Shown here one piece after another: positions 33,915 through 46,394 of a stretch of DNA of 64,000 bases. The stretch covers positions 9,610,001-9,674,000 of the forward strand of contig CP053156.1 of NCBI GenBank assembly GCA_014607495.2, in the 5' to 3' direction. Below the pieces are notes generated by a model, which was not told the DNA's origin, ran no database searches, and saw only the letters and a program-made list of their open reading frames with translations. This stretch comes from Carposina sasakii (taxonomy: Eukaryota; Arthropoda; Insecta; Lepidoptera; Carposinidae). Every line of letters begins with the position of its first letter. Position 1 is the stretch's first letter. The translations under genes and the position numbers were made by a program.

Positions 33915-34290
33915 ATACAGGGTGTTTTCTCGTTGCCACCCTTAACGAAGGGTGCGTACTCTATACTCTATATCAAATAAAGTAAGTTTATGCCAAAAAA
34001 ATTTTTGGGAAACGATGTAAATTTTTTTGTTTTTTTTTATTTCTTGATCGGGTGTCCAGTGTTTATGCTAGTTTTTTCATAGACAGATATTAATTATTTT
34101 CCGTGAAAAATCTTGCTACACGCGTGAATGTGCTTCTATGCAGAAAAACGCAGTCTATTTACTCAAGTTTGGAACCTAATATTTTGGAAACTAGATACTT
34201 CCCAGGTATGTTTACATGGAGAAAAATGAACGTGATGATGAGGAGATTCCGTAGTTTTCGGAAACGTTGACGACCAAAAAACACCTGTAT
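33915..34290 (+). mobile_element. Rep-A MITE, copy 3
   Basis: The clearest copy: TACAGGGTGTTTTCTCGTTG at the left and CGACCAAAAAACACCTGTA at the right, so TA follows the Tc1/mariner pattern and CAGG/CCTG ends are inverted. About 376 bp. GTTGCCACCCTTAACGAAGG and GATGATGAGGAGATTCCG are shared with all full copies. Confidence 0.75.
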
Positions 34291-36896
34291 AAAATTCTTT
34301 GTCCTGGCCTACTAACCAACGCACAGCCTAAACTGCTGACCTAAAGACCTGAAGTTCTTTGTGTGACATAGACTATAAGAAAGGATTTTCCGAAATTCCC
34401 ACGGAAACGGGTAATACGCAAATTCTGATTTTAAGCAAACGAAATCGTGAGCATTCGCAAGCACTTACATTTTGAGACACACAGTGCAAGTGTACGTCTA
34501 CCTACATCTACGAATGTGTGGTGATCCATGACAAGTACAGACAGATCATAATTATTTTGGTATGAGATGAGGGACTTAGAGATTAGCGTACATCATTAGT
34601 GATTGTAGAATCCGAAAACTCATGGTAGTCCTACTGGTTCGTTTTCTTTGCCATTTCTAGATTCTACAAACTAATGTAATCTACATAAACCCTTTTTGGT
34701 ACCAGAAGTGCAATATTAAGTACCAAATTCCACAGGTATTTTGATCGGTTGAGTCAGGGAGGTAGAACTATCCAAAAAAGAACAAAGGTTTTTAATCCGT
34801 GATAACGCATCCAACTTTTTTTGTAAATAATTATAATAATAAATTGCAATTACAAAAAAGGCCAAACTTAATAAGCAAGGCTTATAATCCGTTTAACAGT
34901 AATTATCGGAAACTTAGAACCATCCCGTGTGCATATAGTGCTAAACCTCTTAGAACATGCTATTTTTATAATGATACCAAACAATAAATCCTGCTTTAGT
35001 TCAGCCATGTTCAGAAACTATAAGCGCTTGTTAACTAAATGATTGATAGCGTGTTCGCCCGGCCACTGAAGCACGTACATTTTGCCACGGCACAAGAGTA
35101 TTTAGGTCAAATATCATGTCATGCAGGAACAACAAGCTCGTGTCGCATTTGGTTGAAAGTCATGTCGCTTACCAGGCTCGAGGTGAACAAACGAAGTTAT
35201 ACAAAATTCTGACTGCTCTTCCCGATACAGATCTGAGTGGGATCCTATTGATGCAATCAAGGTGGATTCTGTTTTGGAACAATATTACGTTTCGGGTAAT
35301 CTTCGACGGGAAATAGTGGCTGATATATCATTTACCACACTTTTTAATCATAATATGATAAATATTGTGTAGGGAATCATAAGAATGGGTATATCACAAT
35401 TCTGTCGTTGGCTGAGACTTAAAAGTACAGCTGGAAAGAAGTAAGTTAATTAATTAAAACGATTGATGATTAATGAAAATGATTAAGAATTTTCATTAAT
35501 AAAGTTATTTCCCAAAACAAAATAATTAAAACTTCCAGTTTAGATCCCAATTTAAAAGTTATACCTACACAGTAAGCAAGATATTTCTGATCGTTAATAT
35601 TACGAAGACAATAGATTATCTTTACAATGTTTGTCTTTACAAATATTAAACATTGTATGAAAGGCAGATAATACTTTATGGTTGTTTTATATCTTCGGGG
35701 AGGGTTCGCTTCATTGCAATCTCGAACACGATGAGTTATAAAGATGATTTCGTACAAGTCTGTCCTTAGATCCGTCGTCAGTTCCGTACCACTAAAGCCG
35801 AAAGAGATCACTGCGATTCTCGATAAAGAAAAATGTACTGGTTAAAGTATCTGAGATAAAGATAGAGGGCCTAGATTTTCCGCTGACGCGATGTCGGCCG
35901 TCCCGCGAAGCCTCAGTTTTGTATATTATCTCATGCTACAAATCACAGTGGATGTCCCACCGAGGGAAATGAAAATTGAGATACCGGCGAGGCATTGTTC
36001 CGTGAAAATATATCTCCTTGATATTCCCAAGCGCGGGACAGTCGACGCACGGATATTGCGATTATGTTACGTCATCTCTTGAGATAAAGCCGCTTTTGAT
36101 ATCGGATAAATTTTCACTTTCGCCTGGCTCCCCCACGCTGAGCGCCCAGGCACTACACAAAATGGTTTGTAAATGAAATCTAATGGCTTAAATTGTGTTG
36201 GCCAAATATTTGCGGAAAACAAGGACACTCTAATTCAAATTAAAATGTCGTGTTTATCTTTAATTTGGGGACATTCAAATTTACGGATGCTTGCATATTG
36301 CGTTGAGCAAATTATACATTGGCATATTTATCATCGTTTGGTTTAAACATAGTACGGTATATGCGGCCTTGCAAATGTGGAACGCCGAGGTGTAGTAATA
36401 ATTTATCATTAGGTAAAAAACGTGATGATAAGAGGGTAGGACAGGGGACGACGGAGGTTCGCTTAAGTGGGCAAAAACCCTGGATTACAAGGTTTAGCTA
36501 AATATTTACCTCACACTTGCTCTACGGCGACGCGCAACGATAAGAGCCAAAGCTCGGGTAAGAAATACTTTAAGCGTTTAGAGTAATTTAAACACCTTTG
36601 CAGATTAACCCTTATTAGATAAAACTCTGTGTAGCGTGAAACGAAGCGGATGTAACATCCGGAAGTAATCCACCCGTCTGATACTGGGCACAAAGGAAAT
36701 TTATGAAACGATAAAAAATGTTTCTGTAAATGCTACAGTATAAATTATGGTGAGGTTGTGGGCACCGAATTTATGGAAAGCGCAGGGACAGCGATTATGT
36801 ATGGCGGAAGCTTTTGCCGCGAATGCGTTTGTTACATGTGAAAATAGTAATTACTTATTATATTACTTCAACTCATAATGATTGAAGTAAAACATA
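34291..36896. other. Long non-coding stretch
   Basis: At 34300-34430 there is Helitron-type sequence (CCGAAATTCCCACGG and an upstream ACCAACGCACAGCC block). The rest is AT-rich; short reading frames (for example 35470-35811 minus) show no motif and are not called. Confidence 0.45.
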
Positions 36897-37276
36897 CATA
36901 CAGAATGATTTTTGGTCGTCAACGTTCCCGAAAACTACGGAATCTCCTCGTCATCACGATCATATTTCTCCATGGAAGCATACCTGGGAAGTGTCTGGTT
37001 TCAAAAATATTAGGGTCCAAAGTTGAGTAAATAGACTGCGTCTTTCTGCATAAATGCACATAGACGCGTGTAGCAAGATTTTTTCACGAAAAATAGTTAA
37101 TATCTGTCTATAAAAAAACTAACATAAACACTAGACACTATAAATTTCGCCCGATCAAGTAATTAAAAAAAAAATCATTTTTTTTTCCCAGCATTTTTTT
37201 TGGTATAAACTTACTTTATTTGATGTATAGAGTACGTACCCTTCGTTAATGGTGGCCACAAAAAAACATCCTGTAG
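36897..37276 (-). mobile_element. Rep-A MITE, copy 4
   Basis: Reverse orientation, about 380 bp, from ATTTTTGGTCGTCAACGTTCC to GTACCCTTCGTTAATGGTGG and the ACATCCTGTA end. Confidence 0.7.
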
Positions 37277-37832
37277 ATATACATACGGTTGGGTTCCCAA
37301 AATGGGGAAGTCAGAACTGCAGGATCGTAAAGGCATTTAGAAATTGACGATAAACCTAAAAGCTTAACAGAAATAGGTGTATAACAACCAGACACGACAA
37401 CCGACACAGCAAAACCTTTATAATACAAAATAACAAGACACAAGTCCGGACCAGCTCGCAGCACATGACAGGCCAAGCGAGCCGTTTCCGTCATTGCGGA
37501 CCGTTCTCGAAATCGGCTAATTTTCACAGTCGTGTGAAATGGACCGAGTCATCCCCTCACAAAGCGGTACTAATGCGTCCGTCCGTTGCACAGGCCGCAA
37601 TTATATTTGCATACTACCACCTCTTAGTCCGACAATGCCACCATGCCCGCACTGACAAAAGGTGAGGCTTCATGTAAATAGTGCAGCGGTTTAATTTAGG
37701 CAAGGCGATTGCTGATGCGACTTGTGCATGCGTCTGGATAAAACGCCTTGTCAATCAGACACGGTTTTGTTGTAGGTATACCTACCTATTTATCTAGTTT
37801 TTGTGTTATAAGCTTCTTAATATTAATATGAA
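37277..37832. other. Non-coding stretch
   Basis: Starts with a partial Rep-B end (CCCAAAATGGGGAAG). Otherwise no supported feature; the more GC-rich part at 37440-37660 has no recognisable protein. Confidence 0.4.
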
Positions 37833-37938
37833 CATTAATATGTTCAATATCGATGTTTGTTTCCGAGTCATGGATGTTTCTATAGTATCTATGTATTTAT
37901 ATACCGTTGCTTAGTACCCACGACACAAGACCTTAGGG
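37833..37938 (+). mobile_element. SINE body, 5'-truncated
   Basis: Matches the body of the SINE at 39045-39290 (TTTCCGAGTCATGGATGTTTC, then CCGTTGCTTAGTACCCACG). The tRNA-like head is missing. It abuts a Rep-E element at 37939. Confidence 0.65.
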
Positions 37939-38446
37939 AGATGTAACAGAAAGGGTATGTTAAGCGAAAAGCTGTATAAATAGCCCACCATGTGATTTCG
38001 GATCTCGTTAGGTTCTCTATAGTGGGAAGCTTTTCGCCTATTTCCATATTAATTATAACGACTTGTAACATTCTTACAGTTTTTATATTTTAACAAAACG
38101 GTATATGTATGAAAACTTCCTCCAGATAGTATGTATTCCTGAAGAGCCTAAAATTCTTTTACCATACATTACTCGTGGAAAAATAACCATGTGAACCTCT
38201 TGGTCCGGATCTCACATAAATGCTTTATATAAAAAGGTTCGTGCTTACCCCACTGATCATCATTAGGAACTGTCATAAAAGATTGCCGATACCAGGGATT
38301 TGGTATCTCCTCTATGGCCGATACGGAGGCTGGAATAAAAAAAAACATGTGATTTCGAGTGTCAAATATTGGGGATCGGTTCTCTACAGTGGTCTATTTT
38401 CATAGCAATTCGCTTAACATACCCCTTTAGTTACAGCCTGTATAAG
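37939..38446. mobile_element. Rep-E palindromic MITE, long or composite copy
   Basis: Left end ATGTAACAGAAAGGGTATGT and right end CATACCCCTTTAGTTACAGC are inverted, and internal blocks (ATGTGATTTCG, GGTTCTCTATAGTGGG) match other copies. The middle (38060-38330) is unlike the other copies, so this may be two truncated copies side by side. Confidence 0.5.
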
Positions 38447-39044
38447 ACAAAACATATTGTCAACCCATCTATTGACCCACTACGAGTATAACAATAAAAA
38501 TACCTTTGTCTTTTCCTATGAATGGTCGGCCCCTAAAACTATAGGATTAAAAACGCTGTATAAATCTCATCATCATCTTCCTGCCCTTATCCCATTATTG
38601 ATGAAGCCAGCACGCTATGGTATCTTTCAAAAGTCACATTGCCGAAGATTTGGCATTTGTTTTACGGCCGGCTGCCTGCCTGACGCCAACCCTCCTCGGG
38701 TATAGCAAAGTGCCAATTTTTAGAAAAGCTGTACATGAAAAAAATGCAGTATAGATTTGTATACATTTTGTCTATGAGCTCGTCATAATTAACTAATATA
38801 GGAAGAGGCATTTTGATTAAGCGCTCATGAATGTTAATGAGTATTGAACCCGGCGAGGGGTATGGACGGTTTATTACTGTGTCCTGCGAAAATATGCCGC
38901 GGGATCAAAGAGGAATTGCTGTTCTAATTATGATGATATTTTAGCAAAACAATGAAATCTTTTACTACTGATATGGCTTCAAGATATTATAGTGTAACCC
39001 TTGTAATTATTTATATAGATGAATAGAAGTACATACATATAATT
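38447..39044. other. Non-coding stretch with SINE-like piece
   Basis: 38565-38705 (CATCATCATCTTCCTGCCC ... CGGCCGGCTGCCTGCC) resembles a common lepidopteran short repeat. No coding signal. Confidence 0.35.
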
Positions 39045-39290
39045 GACGGCCGATTGGTCTAATAGGTAGTGCCCCTGCCTGCGACGCCATAGGTCCTGGG
39101 TTCGAATCCCGGTAGGTGCAAACATTGATATGATGAATATTGATGTTTGTTTCCGAGTCATGGATGTTTCTATACTTATCTATATATTTATATACCGTTG
39201 CTTAGTACCCACGACACAAGACCTTAGGGATCTTAATGTGGGACTAGGTTAATGTGTTGTGAAGTGTGTGAATATTTATTTATATATATT
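39045..39290 (+). mobile_element. tRNA-derived SINE, full length
   Basis: The head (39045-39118) is tRNA-like, with an A box around TGGTCTAATAGGTAGTG and a clear B box GGTTCGAATCC, the two internal RNA polymerase III promoter parts. The body has TTTCCGAGTCATGGATG and ends in an AT-rich tail with TATTTATTTATA. Two other copies in the window (37833, 44154) share the body. Confidence 0.8.
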
Positions 39291-39417
39291 TATAATGTAT
39301 GTAATTATTAACATCACAGTTAGATAAAGATATTTAAGTAGTACCTAGTTCTCGAATAATAAGGGATGCAAAGGTTTTTTTTATATGACCATAACAAAAG
39401 GGAATTACACACTTATA

Positions 39418-39681
39418 CAGGCATGTAACAAAAAGGGTATGTTAAACGAAAAGCTATGTAAATAGCCCACTGTAGAGAACCTAACCACAAAATTTGAGAC
39501 CCGAAATCACATGTTTATTTTTCCCGATAGTATGGAGAATTTTTAAATATCTCAGGAATTTTCATACAATCTTGAAAAATAAAAATGTGATTTCGAGTCT
39601 CAAATTTTGGAAATAGGTTCTCTATAGTGGGCTATTGACATAGCTTTTCGCTTAACATACCCTTTCTGTTACATCCTGTAT
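39418..39681. mobile_element. Rep-E palindromic MITE, intact copy
   Basis: Flanked by TA, with ends CAGGCATGTAACAAAAAGGG and CCCTTTCTGTTACATCCTG. The two halves are inverted over roughly 110 bp (AAAGCTATGTAAATAGCCCA against TGGGCTATTGACATAGCTTT; CGAAATCACATG against ATGTGATTTCG). No coding capacity; a Tc1/mariner-type TA duplication fits. Confidence 0.75.
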
Positions 39682-40446
39682 ATGTTAGAAATAAAGGATA
39701 TTAGTGAAAACCACAAAAGTTTTATACAGTGTTACTATGTATGTGTATTCTTCAAGGGTCCCGAACATATTTTATCTATTTCTGTGTATAAAATTAATGC
39801 AATAAGGAAGCGCATGTATATTGCCCAGTCCTAATGAATACGTAATGCCGAGATTTTATTACATTACTTATTTATCTTACAAAATAAGTCGCTGGGAGTA
39901 AAGTGAAATAATGCAGTATTTCCGTACGTGTCCAGACTAGATAGATTTTCCTATAAGGACGTGAGCACATCGCGGTCATATGACCGTAGCATTACAATAT
40001 ATTTTTTATAAGAAATATGATTTAGAGCAGAACTTATCACATGTTTCTATAAGTAGATTTTAACAATTGTTTAAGCCAAACATTAACTAATTTAACAGAT
40101 ATTTCTCTAGACGCAGTTATCTAAATAACACAGAATAACACAGTGAAAGTACTAAAATTGCCAAAATTGAGAATCACGACGTAACAAATAGTTGATAGAG
40201 GATGTAGAAACGATCAATAAGTTTTGCAGTGCCGGCCTGCACTAAACTCCTTAGAGCAATGTGAATTATTGCAATTTATGCGTGACCTATTTAAATTTTT
40301 CCTCAATCGATAAAAGTTGGCAATGTCTGAATAATGTGATCACTTTAATTCTAAATACCATTTTGACGTGAAGTAATCCAATATACTGAGAAATTTAAGC
40401 TGCATAGATACAGTATGAAATAAAATATTAAATGTTTTATGTTGTT

Positions 40447-40650
40447 TGCCTGTGCTTATGCAGGTCTTTACTAAAATACATCAGCTGCATTTCCTTCGGT
40501 ACAAGTCTTAGGTATAGGGACGTTCTCTCAGGTGATGAGCTATATCAAATTGTCACTGATCTTTATGCTAAATGTGACTTGGGATCTCAATAGCGTATTT
40601 GCGACCCAGCAGATATGGCTATCTAGTTTTGTGAACACACCCGTGTGTAT
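40447..40650 (+). repeat. Rep-B dispersed repeat, longer copy
   Basis: Adds an upstream block (TACATCAGCTGCATTTCCTT) to the CACTGATCTTTATGCTAAA and TTTTGTGAACACACC parts, showing the family is at least 200 bp. The same order is seen at 43690 and 61866. Confidence 0.55.
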
Positions 40651-41100
40651 ATGTATGTTTTTATAAGAAAATAAGGAGGACGCTTTACTACTATACCTTA
40701 AGTGAACATTATGTGGTTATGACACGATGCTTGTATTATGTGGGTGTATTTCTAGGAGCAAAATAGAATATACTAAAATAGTAAAAATATAAGACATATC
40801 CTAACCACCTCATTTCACTATCGTAATGCATGTTTCTGCGATGCAAACGAGCTTATATTATGGTTTTACTCCTAAGTAGGTAGACTGGATTCATAAAATG
40901 TGTTAAGATATCCGAAAATATATAAAAATATGCATGCTGCATGATGTCATATTATATTATGGTGCCAAGGATATATTTTCTAATGTTTGCGGTTCATTTA
41001 TTATTTGAAACTGCATTTAAAAATAGTGGTTCAAGAAAGCTCTGTCAACTTAAAAAGTAAGTTTTATTCTGATTATATCGCAACTTTGTTTAAGATCTTA

Positions 41101-41200
41101 ATCATACACCAAGGCAAAACCTAGACTGGAATCCCCAAGGAAACCGTAAACGTGGTCGCCCAGGCAGCAGATCAGAGTTTAAAATCAAGAGGGATAGTAG
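41101..41200 (+). pseudogene. RTE LINE C-terminal fragment
   Basis: Plus-strand translation gives HTPRQNLDWNPQGNRKRGRP, the same basic tail as the RTE stub at 15.3-15.7 kb. Only about 100 bp remain and the frame is lost after RPGSRS. No function. Confidence 0.55.
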
Positions 41201-42437
41201 AAGCCCTCTGCTTCATGTTGAGGATACGACACCTTAAGTCAAGTAAGTCATAGCCGATAGTTAAACCTGTAACATGTTATTAAAATGGTTCTTTGTTAAT
41301 TAACACACCTCCCCACGTGATTTTAGAATAGGCCAAATCTAAATAAAAATGTTCCTCATAGAATAGTCTTTTAAATACGATAAATAAACCTGTTCCCCAT
41401 AAACGACATCGTGCACTCACCTTTAGATAACTTTTTCCGGGTTCACCTCTATGCCATACATCTGTGTTAGGGCTGCGTCGCTGTCATTGGTACTACGCGG
41501 ATGCAAATCATTTAATAATGTTATTCTCATTATTTCTCGGAGCGCGTTGTCTGCTCGCTTTATTATTTTCGCTGCAGGAATAAGAATTTTTTTTCAAAAG
41601 AAATTGAAGATTATTGCCATGGATCGTATCTTTGTAGGGTCATACAATGTATGTAGGTATATTTTCACTAGATCTTGTAAATTGTACTATAAGTACAACT
41701 ATCCACGTGACAATCATAGCTTTTTTCGCGTAAATCTATGTCAATTTAAAGGTTACACAAAATTATAATAGATGCGTAAAATATTAATACTTTTATGGTA
41801 TACTACTTCATTAGGATTCTTTTACGTTTTAAGTTTGGTAAAAGCCCATTAATCCGTTAAAAGCCATAAATCTTATGTTGTCGATATTGTGTTAGAGTCC
41901 AGTCATTTAATACATTTTACGACACTGTTACGGCTAAGCTGAACGCCATAAAGCCGGCAATTTTCAATAGCCGAAGTTATAATATGAAATTTATTGTAAT
42001 GGCACGCAAGTCATTATTGATAACAGATCCTCGGCAAGGCGCGGACGCGGCTCGGGTGATACTAATAAATATGCTAATGTTGGCGTCCCGAAGGATTTTC
42101 TCGGATTTTCATCTCCCTTACAGCAATGACGTAAGCGAAAATAAACGCTATCGTGAAATATGACCTCACCTGTGAAGCGATGTTAGTGAATACCTAATTT
42201 CGGAACAAGTTACAAGAATGCCATTTCAAGTTTGAAGTGCTCTTCGCGTTCATACCGCCAACTTTGAGATTATAGGCAATGCAATATCTGTTATACATGC
42301 CTTCTCGGTTTAATTGAAAAGTTTTTAGGTATATTATGTTTTATCTTTGCCATCTTCTTAAAATTTTTGGAAACAGACTCTTTGATGGACCATGGGAATG
42401 CGAAAAAGTTTTCTAGCCGCGCAATGTACATATTGTA

Positions 42438-42535
42438 GGTACAGGGTGTTTTTCGTTGTCACCGTTTATGAGGGGTAGGTACTCTATTCATCAAAACGAA
42501 GAAAATTTTTGCCAAAAAAAATGCTGGGAGACCAT
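42438..42535 (+). mobile_element. Rep-A MITE, 5' fragment
   Basis: TACAGGGTGTTTTTCGTTGTC followed by CACCGTTTATGAGGGGTAGG and GCCAAAAAAAATGCTGGG. It stops after about 100 bp. Confidence 0.6.
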
Positions 42536-42902
42536 TTATTTTTATATCCTATACATGTAAAGGTAAAATATTATATTTTTCTGTATATGTACAATAATAT
42601 GCTTCACCTGACGGATCAACGCACAGCTTAAGCCGCACATTTTAGTGACCTGAAACTTGGAGGATGAGTTCTTTGTATGACGAAGGTAACCGAGAAAGCG
42701 GGAGCTAGGTTTTGTATAAATAACAATGTACTTTGGGTTGATTGTTAAATATATTTACTTTAATACTAGTTCTTACCGAATAGTACAAAACCATCCTTAT
42801 TATCCAAAAGTACGCACGTGTAACTTTTACTGTATTCTCTCTGTTTTCGTCCCACACAAGATAAGATAAACACAGAAAAACGTGTTATTTATACAAGTAT
42901 CA

Positions 42903-43155
42903 TCATTATCAGCAGCCCACTGCTAGACGTAGGCCTCCCCCAGGGCACGCCACAAGACTGTCATGGGGGGTATTTGCCTATAGTCACCACGCTGGGCAGG
43001 TGGGTTGGTGACCGGAGTTTGTATTTTTGGACTCTGTTGTCAACACGGGAGGCGCTGCTGCCCACCTCTCGGAAACCCTTAATCGCCTCGTACGATACCC
43101 ACGAGCAGACATGGGGTGATACGAATTCTACTCTGCCGGCACCACGCGGCCATTA
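42903..43155 (-). mobile_element. Short RTE-tailed element, copy 1
   Basis: Inverse of 46131-46394. From the minus-strand start: CCGCGTGGTGCCGGCAGAG, GTATCGTACGAGGCGATTAA, CGCCCAGCGTGGTGAC-type block, and GGGGGAGGCCTACGTCTAGC before ATAATGATG. Both copies begin at almost the same base. Confidence 0.7.
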
Positions 43156-44153
43156 GGGGTACGTAAACGTTTTCCGAGAAAATAGACGTTAGTTCAACAA
43201 AAATTTTACCGGTCTATTACTATTAAAATTTAACCCGTACATTTCTCTCACGCTCCAAGCAATTTGCAGTAAAGTGTGTGTACATCATAATAAAAGTGCA
43301 ACGCCGTAAAAATGTTACGGCAAGAGAGATTTCAAAGGGTTTTTGATTCGACAGTTGAATACCCACTTAAGTGGCTTTTCTCCATAGTCAATGTTGAAAT
43401 TCCGTTTTTACGACGTACCAAAAAGTGGATTTGGGGGTCGCAAAAGAAAAGTGCCTATTATATTAGATATTCGCGCATATGTTAGACATGTGGTGAAGGG
43501 TTAATGAGGCTTTTTGCGGTTTTTTTACGGATATTGCGGTAATACAGGCAGAGAATGTGTGCATGATCGGCTTAGCGATTATTGTCAAAGATAGAAAAGA
43601 GAATTTGCATATATATTATGGTAAAAGAAGGTTTTTACTTAGAAGTGTAGGTATTAAGTATTATTAAATTAAATTATATTGTCCTATGCTGAAGCAGGGA
43701 TTCATTAGAATACATCAACTGCATCTCCTTCCGTAAACATCGTAAGAGTCTACTAGGAACTCGGGAATGCTCTGAGCAGATGAGCTAGCAAGTTGTCACT
43801 GACTATAGGTATAGGAAGTTTCATAAAATCCCTGAATTCCAGTTCCCCATGAACTATAATCTTACGGTCTCCAAGTCGAGAGTGAGCCGGCCCCCTGATT
43901 ACGTAAAAGTAATAGCAAAGCCGAAACAAAGCGATAGCGAAAATTGTACAATATTCGCTTTGAAATGTCAAAGTTCCTTTGAAATTCATTTTACGTAATA
44001 CGAATTTGACAAGCAATCAACGATTTTCGTGAACACAACCTAACTCTATTTTTCGTTTTTCCTATAACTTTCTTGCAATATCTTTAATCAATAAAGCTTG
44101 AAGTCATAATTACCCAACAAGTAAGTATCCGAAAATAACAGACCAAATTGTCG
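43156..44153. other. Non-coding stretch
   Basis: Includes a Rep-B copy at about 43690-43800 and a small palindrome GCCGTAAAAATGTTACGGC at 43303. No coding signal. Confidence 0.4.
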
Positions 44154-44583
44154 TAGTTGGCCCCTGACCCTGCCTGCAAGGCAGGACTTGGCAAACATTG
44201 ATATGGTGAATATCGATGTTTGTTTTCGAGTCATGGATGTTTTATACAAGGTGTAACAGAAAAGCTATGTAAATAACCCACTGTAGAAAACCTTCCAAAA
44301 TTTGAGACTCGAAATCACATGTTTATTTTTCAAGATTGTATGAACATTCCTGAGTTGTTTAGGAATTCTTCATACTATTTGCAAAAATAAACATGTGATT
44401 TCGAGTCTGAAATTTTGTGGGTAGATTCCTTTTTGTGGGCTATTTACGTAGCTTCTCGCTTAACATACCCCTTTTGTTACATCCTGTATATACCATTGCT
44501 TAGTAACTACCCACGACACAAGCCGGGATCTTAGTGTGGGACTAAGTTAATGTGTTGTGTAGTTTGTGAACATTTATTTATTT
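44154..44583 (+). mobile_element. SINE interrupted by a Rep-E element
   Basis: SINE sequence 44154-44248 (CGAGTCATGGATGTTT) resumes at 44493 (CCATTGCTTAGTA...CCACGACACAAG). Its tRNA-like head is degraded. The gap is a Rep-E copy. Confidence 0.7.
44250..44492. mobile_element. Rep-E palindromic MITE inside a SINE
   Basis: Ends CAAGGTGTAACAGAAAAGC and CCCTTTTGTTACATCCTG, flanked by TA on both sides. The inverted halves meet near 44360. It lacks the GGGTATGTTAAG block at the left end that other copies have, so it carries a small deletion. Confidence 0.75.
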
Positions 44584-45732
44584 ATGTAAATAACAAACAA
44601 TTCGAGTCCTAACCCTCTTTTCCCATATAAAATTATAAACAAATCCATGGCGTTCAAGCTTCGCGAAGACATTTTGTTGGCAATATTGGATATAACAGTA
44701 AAAAGAGGGCGCAATCAAAGGGTTTCTGTACTTTTATGGGCCCTCAGATTGCTGAAAGAACACGGGTCTGAACAGTAAAATACTGAAATATGGCCAGCGA
44801 TCCGCGCCCACTGTATTAATTCCACTGCTACTGCTGAAGGAATTTTTAAGGGCATCAATAAATTCCGCCAGTTTATAGGTGTGGATACACAACAAAGGCG
44901 TGGAATCACACATTTTGATTGGGTTTAAAATAACATTGGGTCAATTAAATTGGTACTAAGGATATACCTAATGTAAAATGCCTTTCATTGTTCATCATGG
45001 GTATGTATAGGTATAGCTAAGGCACAGGAACGTCTTAATGAATATAGCAGGTTTCTTGAAAAGAATAATAATGCAGTTTAATTCAATGATTTTGCGAATA
45101 AGGCGCATCATAAAAATAGGAAAGTTAAGTATAGTGATCTTTCACGTCATTGATTTTCTATTACCCACATACAACTTGAAAAGTGAAAGGAAAAGTGGCT
45201 TCCATACGATGTTTCGAAAAGGCATTATCGTATGGTATCTACCTATACGTATCGTGTGTACACATGAGGAGACTTTACGCAATATTTTCGTTGGAAAGTA
45301 ATTAAATGACTGGAGAAGCCACGTCGCGATCCTGACTCGTTTAGGCAAATACGTTGCGTACATTATTGAATTTTTCATGTACCCACCTATATATAGTGAT
45401 ATGGAAATTGTTTGTTTGTGTATATTAAAGACTTAGGGATATAAAGAAAAAATAAGAAGTACAAGCACAATAAAATTAAATGCTCAATTTATTCTTGAAT
45501 GCGGTTTGAGAATGTTGCAAATATAGGTAAACCCACCTATATAAAATATAAAAATATTGGGCCGCGGCCCAAATTACACACAGTGGGAATGCTAGTGGAA
45601 AACAACTCATGAACAATACAACTTCAAGCTCCTTAGTGGACAGTCTTTGAATATTTTGATGTACATTACTCATATTTAGTTTTGTTGTCTTATTAACTAG
45701 TTTTTTGTAGCAGAACCAAAGTAATAATATTT
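44584..45732. other. Non-coding stretch
   Basis: No motif-bearing reading frame, repeat partner or structure found. Confidence 0.45.
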
Positions 45733-45917
45733 TATAAAATTATTAATAAAGAAATGGAAAAAATTCCTCACCCGGGTGGGAATCGAACCCACGACCTCTG
45801 CATTCCGCGTGCCAGCGCTCTCACCACTGAGCCACCGGGTCAATTACTCGGATGACGAATTTTACCATCTCTTTTCTAAATTACACATGGCAACGTTATT
45901 TTTCATCCCGATAGCTA
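45733..45917 (-). mobile_element. SINE-like element with internal tRNA unit, copy 1
   Basis: On the minus strand a leader of about 75 bp (CTAGTGTATAGCTATCGGGA ... GTCATCCGAG) precedes a tRNA-like unit at 45769-45841, then an AT tail. The unit has a perfect T arm (GTGGG/CCCAC around TTCGATT), perfect D stem (GCTC/GAGC), and a six-pair acceptor stem ACCCGG/CCGGGT. The anticodon arm is degraded. Relative at 57272-57466. Confidence 0.7.
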
Positions 45918-46130
45918 TACACTAGCCAAATCTCGGCAAACAAAGCTATTAATTTAATATTATTAATTAATTAATTATTAAAATAATATTTTGCTTAACA
46001 ACCAGTTCAAATAGTATTTATACTTTCTAGTCAAATTCTTGGCTGGAAAAACATGCAGTTGTATAGAATATTTGCACTTGTCTTAAATTATAATTAAATA
46101 AATAAGTTTAATTTCAAGATTGTATCAACA

Positions 46131-46394
46131 TTTGCCGCGTGGTGCCGGTAGAGTAGAATTCGTACCACCCCATGTCTGCCCGTGGGTATCGTACGAGGCG
46201 ATTAAGGGTTTCCGGGAGGTGGGCAGCAGTGCCGCCCGTGTTGACAACATAGTCCAAAATACAAACTGCGGTCACCAACCCGCCTGCCCAGCGTGGTGAC
46301 TATGGGCAAATACCTTCCATGGCAGTCTTGTGGCGTGCCCTGGGGGAGGCCTACGTCCAGCAGTGAACTGCAATAGGCTGATGATGATCAACAT
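46131..46394 (+). mobile_element. Short RTE-tailed element, copy 2
   Basis: TGCCGCGTGGTGCCGGTAGA at the start, GGGGGAGGCCTACGTCCAGC near the end and a TGATGATGAT terminus, the usual 3' end of lepidopteran RTE LINEs. About 264 bp. No reading frame of note. Confidence 0.7.

Larger units (their letters stand above)
39682..42437. other. Long non-coding stretch
   Basis: Apart from the Rep-B copy at 40447-40650 and the LINE fragment at 41101-41200 no feature is supported. Short reading frames such as 41451-41768 have no motif. Confidence 0.45.

Noticed and set aside
39045..39118. tRNA gene
   Set aside because: A and B boxes are present but the sequence continues into a SINE body shared by other copies.
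45769..45841. Functional tRNA gene
   Set aside because: D and T arms are good but the anticodon arm is degraded, and the unit sits in a repeated element with a leader and tail.
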